Shown piece after piece: positions 37,857 to 49,521 of a stretch of DNA of 64,000 bases. Position 1 is the stretch's first letter; every line of letters begins with the position of its first letter. This DNA comes from Dryomyza anilis. Lineage: Eukaryota; Arthropoda; Insecta; Diptera; Dryomyzidae. Under the pieces are notes generated by a model. It was given only the letters and a program-made list of their open reading frames with translations, was not told the DNA's origin and ran no database searches. Where the stretch lies: the NCBI GenBank assembly GCA_951804985.1, contig OX638133.1:12730501-12794500 (forward strand), in the 5' to 3' direction. Position numbers and translations under genes: made by a program.

Positions 37857-39184
37857 GAAAAAAACTTTTGTAGCGCTCTTATTGAAAAACCATTTATAAT
37901 ATTATTGGAAAGCTTGATAAAATCTCAAAAAAATCCCAAATTCTTGGTATTCTACCTTGGCTACAAAATATATGAAAAATCGTAGAAAAAATACATTTTT
38001 TTGATATTCTGAAAACGTAAGTCAGGGCGTTCGGAAATGGTATGCTCCATATATGAGTGCAAAATTTGTCAAACGTACCCGCATTAAACATTTTTTTGCT
38101 TCGGATTTCGATGAAAATTTGTGAACTTGTAATATAAGTGGACCTTATTAAAAACTGTTAAGGGGGATGGGCTAGTATAATTGGTTGTCAAGATATTGGG
38201 GGCCAAATATGTAAATGTTTATAACTGCTATCAGAGTGGCTCAATTGTAAACATCTATGACAGCATTAGTAAGTATTTTTAATTAGATTTACAATAAAAA
38301 TATTTATTTTGCAACAAATATATTTTTTTTAACCAAAATTATTGCATTTTAAAAACGTTTTTACGGTTTTTGAAATATAGCGAAAAATATGTATTGAATA
38401 TTCTACATAAGTTTGAAGACGAGAAACTGATGTTTTTCATACAAACATAGCTGGTATCATTTTCAGATTTTAATCATTAAATTGCATGAATCATATAAGT
38501 CAACATAATCTATAAATAGTAACGAATAAAAACCTATATATCTTAATTCATTTATGTGCATACATTAAAAAACAAAAAATATTTCCTAAACACATATTGC
38601 TAAATTGTTTGCTTATAGCTAAATGGATGACAAAAACAATGATTCTTATCGATAATAATAATAAAAATACAAAAAAAGTGCGGCCCCCAAAACCGTGACA
38701 GCGTAACTGTCAAATTTCCATATGTCATGCGATATGAATGGCTGAAATTTTGTTTGAAAATGGGTGGATGGACAAAGAGTTGAATAGATGGAGAGTTGAA
38801 TGGATGTGTATAAAAATGGTTGACAAACTGCCAGCGGTGCGCTAACAAGTGCAACAACAACAAAAAAAAAATTAATAAATGACAGACGCAAGCAACAACG
38901 ACGACATCGATCCAAACTTATCAAAGTGAAAACAAACAAAAAGTACAAACTACACACAAAAACACCTATAATAACAACAACTATTGGAACAACACGTATT
39001 ACAACAACAAGAACAACACTAAATATAAACAAAATGGCTGACATGACAGTTGTTTGGCAAAGTGTTGATAAACATTTTAAGTTTTTTCTATTGCCAAATA
39101 AGCGTGTGTCCCTGGTTAGTAAACTCAGTTAATGAGGCCTTTACGCAGGCATAATAATAAAATATTATTTTTGGGCACGGTGCA
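37857..39184. other. unique intron sequence
   Basis: AT-rich, with an ACAACAAC/AACAAC-rich part at 38845-39025. No splice-supported exon. Confidence 0.5.
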
Positions 39185-40495
39185 AATGATATACATGACA
39201 GCAGTGACAATACGCAGGAAAAAAACTTGTTTGCTGCAAACATATTATAATTGTAATTATGAATGTAATGCATTTATGTGGTTGTTACAACAATATTTTA
39301 GTTTTTGAAATAATGTTTATAATCATTTAATGATTATTGATATTATATTTGACAAATTAGTTGGTTAGTAAAAATTATATAACAAATGAAGTAAAAAAAA
39401 AATATATTTGCAGCAAGTATTTAAGTTTTTGAGTGAAAAACTTAAATTAATACTTATTAGTATTTGTATAAAATCTAAATTCAAAAATTATTCATTTTAG
39501 AAAATCATTTCCCATCCATAATATGCATGACAGCAGTATCAATAGACAGTGAAAAAACTTGTTTGCTGCAAACACATAATGATAGAAATTACGAATTTGA
39601 TATATATAAGTGGTTGTCACAACAATTTATTTGTTTTCTGAAATAATGTTTATAATTATTTTATGATTATTGATATAGTATTTGACAAATTAGTTGGTTA
39701 GTAAATGAAGTTAAAAAAATATATATTTGCAGCAAATACTTAAGATTCTTGAGTGAAAAACTCAAATTAATACTCATTAGTATTTTTATCAACATTAAAA
39801 TTTAAAAATTATTGATTTTAGAAAGTCATTTCCCATAAATAATAATAATGACAGCAGTGACAATAGACAGTGAAAAAACATGTTTGCTGCAAACACATAA
39901 TGATAGAAATTACGAATTTAATATTTTTAAGTGGTTGTCACAACAATTTATTAGTTTTCTGAAATAATCTTTATAATTATTTAATGATTATTGATATTGT
40001 ATTTGACAAATTAGTTGGTTAATAAAAACTATAAATTAAATGAATTTAAAAATATATATTTGCAGCAAATACTTAAGTTGCTTCAATGAAAAATTTAAAT
40101 TAATACTCATTTATATTTGTACCACATTCTAAATTTAAAAATTATTGATTTTAGATAGTCATTTTCTATAAATAATATGCATGACAGCATCGATAATACA
40201 CTGTAAAAAAACTTGTTTGCTGTAAACACATATTGATTGAAATTACTAGTGGTTTTCACAACAATTTCTTAGTTTTTTGAAATAATTTTTATAAGAATTT
40301 AATGTTAATTGATATTATATTTCTCAAATTAGTTGGTTAGTAAAAACTATAAATGCAAATAAAGTTAAAAAAATATATTTGCAGCAAATACTTAAGTTGC
40401 TTGAATGAAAAACTTAAATTAATACTGATTTGTATTTGTACCAAAATCTAAATTCAAAAATTATTGATTTTATAAAGTCATTTCCCATAAATATT
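39185..40495 (+). repeat. ~325-bp tandem repeat, four diverged copies
   Basis: GCATGACAGCAGT… recurs at about 39192, 39526, 39847 and 40177. Each copy continues with TTGTTTGCTGCAAACACAT, TGATTATTGATAT, ATTTGACAAATTAGTTGG, ATATTTGCAGCAAATACTTA and ATTAATACTCATTAGTATTT. The divergence suggests an old amplification. Confidence 0.92.
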
Positions 40496-40499
40496 TTAT

Positions 40500-40750
40500 T
40501 TATCATAAATACTTTATATGAAAAACAATTTACAGCATAATTGTGTCAAAAAAAGTAATGTTTATCAGAAGTAATGATATTGTTTAGGATAAATGAAAAA
40601 CAGTTTACTGCATAATTGTGTCAAAAAATGTAATTTTTATCCGAAGTAATGATATTGTTTAGGATAAATGAAAAACAGTTTACAGCAAAATTGACTCAAA
40701 AAATGTAATGTTTACCCGAAGTAATGTTATTTTCAGGATAAATGTTTTAA
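40500..40750 (+). repeat. 76-bp tandem repeat, three copies
   Basis: The unit contains ATGAAAAACAGTTTACAGCA, then TTGTGTCAAAAAATGTAAT and GAAGTAATGATATTG. It follows directly after the 325-bp array. Confidence 0.9.
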
Positions 40751-41274
40751 ATTGAACTATTTTAGTGAACTGCTTTAAGTTCTTAAGAGAATTATTTTAC
40801 TATTTGGCACAAATACTAATACCACGGTATGATCAAAATCTATTTTGTCAAAAACAATAGAACTCTGCCATCGGATTCCGATATATTAGCGGTAATTACA
40901 TAGACCCAGGAAATAAAAAAGTTTTGCAGCAAACATATATTATGTTACATGTTATTAACATGAATATACAAATGCTTAATATAAATATGTTAAATCCAAT
41001 TTATAATAATGAAATGAGTAGCAAAATGGATTTAAAAATTTTAAGATATATGTAAAAGCCAATTAATTATCAACATTATGATAGAAGTTATGCTGATGAT
41101 ATTTTTTGTTTGTCGTAAAAAAAATTGCTGGGTATATAAACCGGCGTTTTGAAAGTATACGTTTATTTAAAATGTTGTTAAAAAAATAAAATTTTACTAT
41201 ATATTTTTATATAATTTTTTTTTTTTTTTGATATCAGATAATTTTAATGTTCAGCGGCTCATAGTCAAATTTAT
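40751..41274. other. unique intron sequence
   Basis: No feature recognised. Confidence 0.5.
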
Positions 41275-41660
41275 GAAATATTTGATTGTTGATTCCCGAA
41301 ACAAAATGACTGGCATTTTGCATAAATATTTCTGGCATATTTCCGAAATGACACAGATATGTGGAAATATTTAATTTGTTTTTAATCAGAAAGGCATATT
41401 TCTGGCATATTGTAGAAATAGAAAGAAAATACACAACATTTTCCGAAAAAGACACAAAAATATGAAAAACTTTTTTTTTTGTGGAATTTGAAAGGCATAT
41501 TTCCGGCATATTTTAGGAATATACAGAAAATAGTCAACATTTTCCTAAAAAGACACAAAAATATGAAGAACTTTTTTTTTGGAATTTGAAAGGCATATTT
41601 CCGGCATATTTTAAGAATATACAGAAAATAGACATAATTTTCTTTTTTCAACTATTTGAT
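41275..41660 (+). repeat. ~100-bp tandem repeat, ~3.5 copies
   Basis: GAAAGGCATATTTCCGGCAT recurs at about 41390, 41490 and 41588, each followed by AGAAAATA, CAACATTTTCC and AAGACACAAAAATATGAA. The first partial unit is at 41315. Reverse-strand open frames are periodic by-products. Confidence 0.9.
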
Positions 41661-42269
41661 AATTCTCTAGCACATTCTGTTTAATTATTATATTTAACTG
41701 TACAATTTAACAATATTTATATAAATGCAGCATTTTCTGTTATTGATCGAATTCACAAAGTCGACAAACATCGAAATGGATTGTCTGTCTGTTACTCTAA
41801 AGAAACCCAATGCATATTGTCTCGTAATTTTGTGGATGTTCTCTCAACTGATGCTGATGAAATGATGTAATCGCCATTGCACTGGTTACAAATAATTGAT
41901 TTTAAACTATCCTTGACACAAATACACGTTGTACACATTGCGAGTCGGTCGCTCTATTGCTCTAGTTACTTGCTGTTGCTCTGTCTCAACATCATGGGGG
42001 GGAGGAGGGTATCAATCAGTAGGACTGTTTGGACTGTAGACGACCGTTTTTTGGGTCATTGAGAGGAATGGTATGAGTTGTTCAAAGTTAAACTTCGTCC
42101 TAATTTTCTGCTTTGATAGAATATAAAATTCCAGAACTTTGAAATCAAGAACGAAAATGTTAATTCAGTTAATTCACGAAGATGTTAAATAGGTTTTTTT
42201 TTTAACCAAAAGATAAATTTTTAATATGTAAATAATACAAACAAAATATTATTATTTATTATAAAATCC
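41661..42269. other. unique intron sequence
   Basis: Slightly GC-richer at 41930-42060; no exon recognised. Confidence 0.5.
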
Positions 42270-42415
42270 CAATAAAAATTGTAAATAAGACAGTTATTGT
42301 TTTAATAGTATACAAATAATAAATATTTTCATACAAACTCAAATAAATTTTATAGTATTTTGTAGTATTTAATAGGATTCATCGATTGAGTTAATAGTTT
42401 ATCGGATAGTTTAAA
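42270..42415 (+). mobile_element. fragment of M1-type MITE
   Basis: TTTTAATAGTATACAAA, TTTTCATACAAACTCAA and ATAGTATTTTGTAGTATTTA match the M1 interior (35985-36090). Ends are missing. Confidence 0.6.
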
Positions 42416-42484
42416 CATATTCAGAATTTTACTTTTTTAACCACACCACCATCTGTCGTCGTCTTCTGTATATTAATATATTGA

Positions 42485-42740
42485 AGGTAACTAAGAGCAA
42501 TTATTCTTGATATGCAGGGTTATGCTCTTAAATATCAAAAAGTAACTCAGGCAAGAACAGAACAAACAACAACAGATTCGAACACGTGTTCTTTTTGCGA
42601 AGAATGCCACCAACAATTTTGCGTTTTCTGTTTGGTTTTTAATGGTTAATAAATTAAATTCTTCAAATCCAGGAGAAAAAATCTTGCTTACTTTTTTGAT
42701 AATTAAGAAATTTACTTTCTTAATGTTCAGATGATAGATT
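42485..42740 (+). mobile_element. short internally deleted relative of the 49.6-51.0 kb inverted-repeat element
   Basis: It shares TAACTAAG…ATATCAAAAAGTAACT, the palindrome GAACACGTGTTC, a TTAATTTATTAACC-like stretch and CTAGAAGTTTAGTAGAAT with the arms of the element at 49634-50979. The two halves are weakly inverted. Confidence 0.55.
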
Positions 42741-42764
42741 CTAGAAGTTTAGTAGAATTTTTTT

Positions 42765-43090
42765 ATAATAATATAATAGTTTGGCGCTATACATGATATA
42801 GAACTTCGACCGAGCTCTCTCACCATTAGAGCTGTGCGTGTTATATTTCTACTCAAAATGGTGGGACCTACAGTTTAGTGCCGAATCCAAACGGCGAGGG
42901 AGAACTTTTCATAGGCAATGTTTTACTCTCATAGGTTTGCCATTTACTGCCGAGAGGTAGCGTCGCATTGAAAAAGATGTTGGCAGTCGCTGGGGATCGA
43001 ACCGCGGACCTTTTGGCTTGTAGTCGAACGCACTAGTGACTTTTCGCTCGTAGTTCAACGCACGAACCAGACGAGCTACTGACGCTACAT
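42765..43090 (-). mobile_element. tRNA-derived SINE, copy S3, with duplicated head
   Basis: Reverse orientation: (TTA)n-like tail at 42765-42778, body with GAGAGAGCTCGGTCGAAGTT, and GGTTCGATCCC B-box. The head contains a second copy of the 26-bp GTGCGTT(C/G)(G/A)ACTAC…AAAAG segment (43011-43036 and 43039-43064), unlike other copies. Confidence 0.85.
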
Positions 43091-43177
43091 TGCATTTTAT
43101 TACTTTTAGTGAAAGTCTGGTATTTTGCATTCCATCCCAATTCCTCTCCTTGAAATCGAAGAGGGGGTAGGGGGTAG

Positions 43178-43362
43178 CCGGCCTCAGCAGTCCAGAGGTA
43201 GCGCGCTGGACTTGCATTCTGAAGGTTTCGGGTTCGAATCCCGGTTGGGCATGGGCGCGTGATATTAACCACAAAATTGTAGGGAATAGATTTCACAGTA
43301 CAATGGATATAGTCTGTCGGAGTGCTGTGGATCTTAGTAGATTATCAAAAAAAAAAAAAAAA
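43178..43362 (+). mobile_element. second SINE family, tRNA-derived head and poly(A) tail
   Basis: The head has AGAGGTAGCGCGCTGG (A-box-like) and a perfect B box GGTTCGAATCC, followed by ~100 bp of unrelated body and a 16-nt poly(A) at 43347-43362. The head and tail differ from the TTA-tailed family. It is 5' to 5' with S3, with ~85 bp between them. Target duplications were not identified. Confidence 0.75.
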
Positions 43363-43602
43363 CCCTGGTCGATTTGGCGTTGAATGGCCCATTATTTTTT
43401 TATTTCCTGTTCAGGTAGTTGACCTTTGATTTTTTTTGTATCATTTTAACAGTGTTTCTAAATGGGTGTTATTTCATTTGTGATTATTATGCAACCAAAT
43501 GGTTTTTAAACGATATCATTTTAGTATCCAAATTATTGAATTTGACCGATATCGTTTTTATTACTATCAAAGGGCATATTTAAAAAATTAGAGCAAATAG
43601 AA

Positions 43603-44323
43603 ACCAATTGGGAAGGTTAGATCACATGGGAAATTTTAAAGTAGGTGTAATTATGATAGTTAGGATTATCAAAATTATAGTCGGTCTAAGCCGACTACAA
43701 ATACCCTACACATATGTGTAGTTACCATTCAAAGTGATATATAGGTCACCAGGGTATACGAATCCTGAAAATAACTACAAACATTCAATCGCTCAAGAAT
43801 TTCCATTCATTTGATATCCATATTTAAAAATGGGTAGATGTACCGAATTTTGAATTTTTTTTGTGAACCACAAGTCTTTTCGCCGGAAAACATTATTATC
43901 ATGTATTTGAACATGATATCAATATATATTTGACCAAAAAAGTTTACCTAAGCACGTATACATAAAAATTGATCTTTATATGTACATTTTATATGAGGTA
44001 TTTGAACATAAGTAGTCGGATCATAGGTCTAAATGGACAATTTTTTCGCACATACAGCGAAGGTATATTAGTAATCTAAGTTATAAGTTTCATTTATCTA
44101 GCTCTTCAATTTTAAAAGTAGTAGGGATTTCAACAGACAGACAGACGGATAGACAGACGGACAGACAAACAGACAGACAGACGGACATCGCTAAATCGAC
44201 TCAGGAGGTCATGCTGATCAAGAATATATATACTTTTCCATACCGGAGATGCTTCCTTCTGGGTGTTACAAACGGCGTACCAAACTGAATATACCCTTTC
44301 ACTCTTAGTGTAGGGTATAAAAA
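43603..44323 (-). mobile_element. mini-me-like element, type II, copy 1
   Basis: Plus strand starts ACCAATTGGGAAGGTTAGAT and has AGTCGGTCTAAGCCGACTAC, a (CAGA)n/GACGG tract at 44133-44187 and TCATGCTGATCAAGAATATA. It ends CTCTTAGTGTAGGGTATAAA. It is collinear with 62355-63200 and 63211-63949. Confidence 0.85.
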
Positions 44324-44800
44324 AGTTAATTTTAATCGTTAGGTTGGAATATACTCTATATAACCGTATATCACATTCTTATTTAACATCAGAACTGAAA
44401 TGCTAAAAATTCATCCAAATATAGACTAAAAAAATTGAAAATGTTTACGGTTTAGAATCAGATATTTTAAAAACATATAGAAATATTAGTATTTATTGAT
44501 ATTTTATAAATAGTCTTGATAATTAGAAAAAATAGCATTTAGATTTTTTTTTTGAAAACTAGTTATATAAGAGACAGTATTTTTTTTAATTTAAATAGTG
44601 GCTGTGTGGCTTAAATTTTAATAGACACTTTCTTAAAAATTTCGAAAAAATTCCGATAGAATTTCGTAAAAAATTTATAAACAACCAGTTTTAAATTCGA
44701 TGTCACAATACAAAAAATATGTTTTTAAAACAAATTAAAATCGTTGATGTCAAAGCAAACGGAAAAAATCAGAAAAAAATCATTGTCAAATTCAGTTTAT
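44324..44800. other. unique intron sequence
   Basis: No feature recognised. Confidence 0.5.
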
Positions 44801-45112
44801 TGATGTCTCAGTGGTTAGTGCGTTCGACTTCGAACCGAAAGGTCCCCGGTTCAAGCCTGGACTGGGGCTAACAACATCTTTTCATAGAAACATTTTTCTA
44901 TACCGCGCTACCTCTCGGCAGTAAATGGCAAACCTCCGAGAGTAAAACATTGCCTATGAAAAGCTCTCACCCGCCGTTCGGATTCGGCAATAAACTGTAG
45001 GTCCCACCACTTTGAGTACAAATATAACACGCACAGCTCAAAATGGTGAGAGAGCTCGGCCTAAGTTCTTATAGGACTGTAGTGCCAAACTATTATATTA
45101 TTATTATTGTTT
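44801..45112 (+). mobile_element. tRNA-derived SINE, copy S4
   Basis: Full body and (TTA)n tail as in S1. The first ~15 bp of the head are replaced (TGATGTCTCAGTGG), so the 5' end is truncated or diverged. No target duplication seen. Confidence 0.88.
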
Positions 45113-46629
45113 TAATAAATCCTAATGACTGCCAGCAAGGATTTATTGAAAGTTTTTGTATTTTGATTAGTATTAATTTTTTCAGCATTATTATAGTTGA
45201 AAATTACAGAATTTAAATATGGAAATATGTATGAACATCGAAAATTATAAGTAGGGTAGCTTGAAAACTATATAAAAAATATCCAAAAATATTAACTAAA
45301 AATTTTTTGAGGTATTTTGTTTTAATCGAACAAAATTCACCATTCCCTACATACTTTAGTACCTGGTGCCTGCAAAATCAACAACGCAAACTTTCCGTCA
45401 AACATTTCAACGGAAATACCAATGAAAAATCCCACTCCACACTCAAACGGTTGGTGCTTTCGTTGAATCCACTTGGGCTCGCAATTAATATGGATATCCT
45501 GCGACATCCTGTACTCCAGTCACTTCAGTCACTCAAACAACAAACAAGCACATGTTAGTGTTCATGTTGTTTTTATTGTTGTTGTGCTGTATCTGGTTGT
45601 TGTGTTTGTGATAGGGTTCGGATAAGTTGAAAAAAAAGGTGCGCCTTGCTCTAAATTAATGTGAATAATTTATTTGTTGACAAATGTGCGCCAACGATGA
45701 CGTCGCCATCTACTTGTTTTACATACACTCGCTCGTATATTATCGGATTAACTCTTATGGCATGCATAAAAAGCAACAACAACAACAAAAAGAACAACAA
45801 ACATTTCCAACACAACACTTGAACCATCCTTCAGTCAAACAACTAACCAACGAAACCACCCACCCACCAACCCCACTTGGCAGCTTCAACACTCGACAAC
45901 ATTTCCTCTGCCGTGTCAATACTTCACACACCCGCCCGCCCGACCGTCCGTCCGTCCATCTGCACCGGCCCTGTATCAATCCGACCCGTCGACCCGCAGG
46001 AAGCACACGCCAATGAACCAATTTGCAACACGTGTCTTCCGGTGGGAGTGACTGACGTTCGGGCAACGAGGTGAGTGCCGCCGCCGCGGTGAGTGCGAAT
46101 ATGGAGTAAATCGCATGAAGTACTTAAACAAAAAAACGAAAAAAAAAACTTTAATTTGTTGTGAAAATTTACGAAAGTTTGTTTGTGTGAAGTTTTAATA
46201 AGGTTATTAAATAAAAAAAATAAAAATAAAAAACTCGGGCACTACAGCAGAGATTAGGTGAATGATTAAGTGCCCACATCTGCATAACGCATCAACTGTT
46301 TGGCATTTGCGGCAATTAAAATATTTGAAATAATTTAAATAATTGCGCATGAAACGCATACTTGTAGCAAACATTGCGATTACAATATAAATTCTCCAAA
46401 AATTTACTTATGTCAGGCAATTATATGAAATAACATAATAAAGTATTTTTTTTTAATATTAAAATATTTTGCAAAAAATGTATGTGATATGAATGAGGTC
46501 GGATTATATTTAAAAAAGAAGCGATAGGTGGAGCATTTAATTGACTGAAGGATTTCCATATATTTTAAATGTCACGAAAGTTGTACTAATTTTGCTACTG
46601 CATTTTTTTTATCTGAATTTGCTCATTGC
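45113..46629. other. unique, partly GC-rich intron sequence
   Basis: 45330-46085 is less AT-rich and non-repetitive, with CCCGCCCGCCCGACCGTCCG and a CACGTG E-box at 46029-46034. Open frames of 83-110 codons are low complexity (Gln, Pro, Thr) and lack splice support. A conserved regulatory region is possible but not shown. Confidence 0.4.
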
Positions 46630-46860
46630 TACCCAGAAAAAAATACTATATAAATAATAGTTTTTTACTATTAAAAATAGTCAATAGGATAAGTCAATAG
46701 GATAAGTTATCGGAAAATACCATGATACACAATACCATAATTCTAAAAAATACCATGACATTTCCATTGAGTTTTTATGAAAGATTTATTTTTTGTATAC
46801 TATTAAATCAATAATTATTATCAATAATTATTATATAATTATTAAATCAAATTTTAATTC
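46630..46860 (-). mobile_element. M1-type MITE, copy M3, truncated
   Basis: TACCCAGAAAAAAATACTAT, then TTACTATTAAAAATAGTCAA and CCATGACATTTCCATTGAGT: the M1 sequence in reverse orientation. The far end is lost against the neighbouring array. Confidence 0.75.
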
Positions 46861-46869
46861 ATAATCATT

Positions 46870-48345
46870 TCTAGTTTCAAAATTCGTTAGAACCAAAATC
46901 CTACAATTTCATTGAAATTCAGAAATTTCCATTTAAATTTCAAATGTAAATTTCTGAATTTCAAATGGAAAGTTCTGAATTTCAAATATAAATTTCTGAA
47001 TTTCAAATGGAAATGTCTAAATTTGTAATAGGAATTTCTGAATTTCAAATGAAAACTTCTGAATTTTAAATGGAAATTTTACGAATTTAAAATTTAAAGT
47101 GAAAAAATGGAAAGTTCTGAATATCAAATGAAATTTTCTGAAATTCAAATGAAAATTTTTGAATTTCAATTGATGTCTTTTGAATTGCAAATGGAAATTC
47201 TGAATTTCAATTGATGTATTTTGAATTAAAAATGGAAATTCTGAATTTCAAGTGACGTCTTTGAATTTCAAATGGAATTTCTGAATTTCAAGTGATATCT
47301 TTTGAATTACAAATGGAATTTCTGAATTACAATTGTTGTTTTTGAATTTTAAATAAAATTTCTGAATTTAATTTGATATCTTTTGAATTACAAATCGAAA
47401 ATCTGAATTTCAATTGATGTCTTTTGAATTTTAAATAAAATTCCTGAATTTCATTTGATGTCTTTTGAATTTTAAATGGAATTTCTGAATTTCAATTGAT
47501 GTATTTTGATTTTCAAATTGAATTTCTGAATTTCACTTGATGTATTTTGATTTTCGAATGGAATGTCTGAATTTCAATTGATGTTATTTGAATTTCAAAT
47601 GGAATTTCAGAATTTCAATTGATGTATTTTGATTTTCAAATGGAATTTAAGAATTTCAAGTGACGTCTTTGAATTTCAAATGGAATTTCTGAATTTCAAA
47701 TGATATCTTTTGAATTACAAATGGAATTTCTGAATTTCAAGTGATGTCTTTTGAATTTCAAATGTAATTTCTGAATTTCAATTGATGTCTTTTGAATTTT
47801 AAATAAAATTTCTGAATTTCATTTGATGTCTTTTGAATTACAAATCGAAAATCTGAATTTCAATTGATGTGTTTTGAATTTTAAATGGAATTTCTGAATT
47901 TCAATTGATGTCTTTTGAATTTTAAATGGTATTTCTGAATTTAAATTGGTGTTATTTGAATTTCAAATAGAATTTCTGAATTTCAATTGATGTTTTTTTT
48001 TTAAATTTCAAATGGAATTTATGAATTTCAAGTGATGTCTTTTGAATTTCAAATGGAATTTCTGAATTTCAATTGATTTTTTTTTTAATTTCAAATTGAA
48101 TTTATGAATTTCAAGTGATGTCTTTTGAATTTCAAATGGAATTTCTGAATTTCAATTGATGTTTTTTTAATTTCAAATGGAATTTATGAATTTTATGTGA
48201 TGTCTTTTGAATTTTAAATGGAATTTCTAAATTTCAACTGATGTCTTTTGAATTTCAAATGGAAATTCTGAATTTCAAGTTACGTCTTTGAAATTCAAAT
48301 GTAATTACTGAATTTCAATTGATCTTTTCTGAATTACATTTGTAA
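46870..48345 (+). repeat. 41-bp higher-order minisatellite from ~20-bp monomers
   Basis: At 46905-47160 monomers of ~21 bp (CTGAATTTCAAATGGAAATT) repeat directly. From ~47160 an alternating dimer of ~41 bp appears: GAATTTCAAATGGAATTTCT plus GAATTTCAATTGATGTCTTT. About 28 dimers with many variants. Confidence 0.93.
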
Positions 48346-48589
48346 ATGGTGTAGACATGATGATGAATATAACGCATTTTGTGCATATTAGACCCATTTT
48401 TGTCATACTTCTGACTGCTTCTAGATCAATGTGTTTAAATAATCAAAAAGTAGCAATCGGACTTATTTTATTAATTATTTTTAAAAATATTTAGATAATT
48501 TTGATATTATTTGAAAATAACTTTTTTTTGATTATTTTTATTTTTTTATATTTGAAAATAATCACAAAAAGTAATCCAATTACTTATTT

Positions 48590-48838
48590 TTTTATACCCT
48601 ACACTAAGAGTAAAAGGGTATATTCAGTTTCCATACCGGAGAAGGAAGCATCTCCGGTATGGAAAAGTATATATATTCTTGATCAGCATGACCTCCTGAG
48701 TCGATTTAACGATGTCCGACTGTCTGTCTGTCCCTCTGTCTGTCTGTCTGTCTGTCTGTCTGTTGAAATCACGATTACAGAAAAAGTAGAAGAGAAGAGA
48801 GAAAATTTGCCATGTGAACTAACCTTCCCAACTGGTTG
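48590..48838 (+). mobile_element. internally deleted mini-me-like element with novel hairpin
   Basis: TTTTATACCCTACACTAAGA, then AGTATATATATTCTTGATCA, a GTCT tract (48717-48763) and the end CTTCCCAACTGGTT. About 500 bp of the type II interior is missing. Near the left end an inverted copy replaces the usual sequence (see findings). Confidence 0.85.
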
Positions 48839-49521
48839 ATTATTTCTATTTTTAATTACACTACTCTACAAAACGAGAAAAAATCTTTGTCAAGGACTTG
48901 CCATATATCAATTCAATATAATTTGTGGTTGCTGATTTTATCTGCATACTCAGTTTTTTTTTCTATTACGTTACGTTTTTTAATAAAATTTATTTCGATA
49001 TTTTACGCACTTTTCAGCCACTTTTTAGAATTAAAAAAATACAGTCCCTTACACAACTAATTTTCCAATAAACTGTAAACACTATTTATCTTTCAATTGT
49101 CAAAATTAATTATAATATACCGAGAAATACTATTATTCCTATAGGTTTTTAAGATATTTGAATGTAAACTCGAAAAATATTGAATTTTTAGATTATTCTT
49201 GAACGATTTTTTAGCATTTCGGTTCTAATCATAAATAAGAAAATGATTTACGGTTATATAGTACATTGTTCAAGCTAACGTCGAAAATAACAAACTTTTT
49301 ATTATCGGTTCTCATTTATAAAATATGCCCTTTCAACACTGTTTCCGTTAAAAACGGTTTAAATTTAAAATGCTTGTATATTTTACATACAAATTACTGA
49401 AAAATAGCCGTTTTTACCCGAATTTTGCAATAAGAATTATCGTACTTTAGATATGCAATCGTGATATTTTCAGATTAAAGACATAAGTATTTTTATTGAA
49501 AATAAATGTACATTATATTTA
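48839..49521. other. unique intron sequence
   Basis: No feature recognised. Confidence 0.5.

Noticed and set aside
42909..43296. Reverse-strand open frames of 87-121 codons
   Set aside because: They lie across two SINEs; the apparent peptide GFEPETFRMQ-type segment is the translated tRNA-like head.
45307..46074. Candidate coding region with 83-110 codon frames
   Set aside because: Composition is Gln/Pro/Thr low complexity, frames overlap on both strands, and no splice sites or domain support them.
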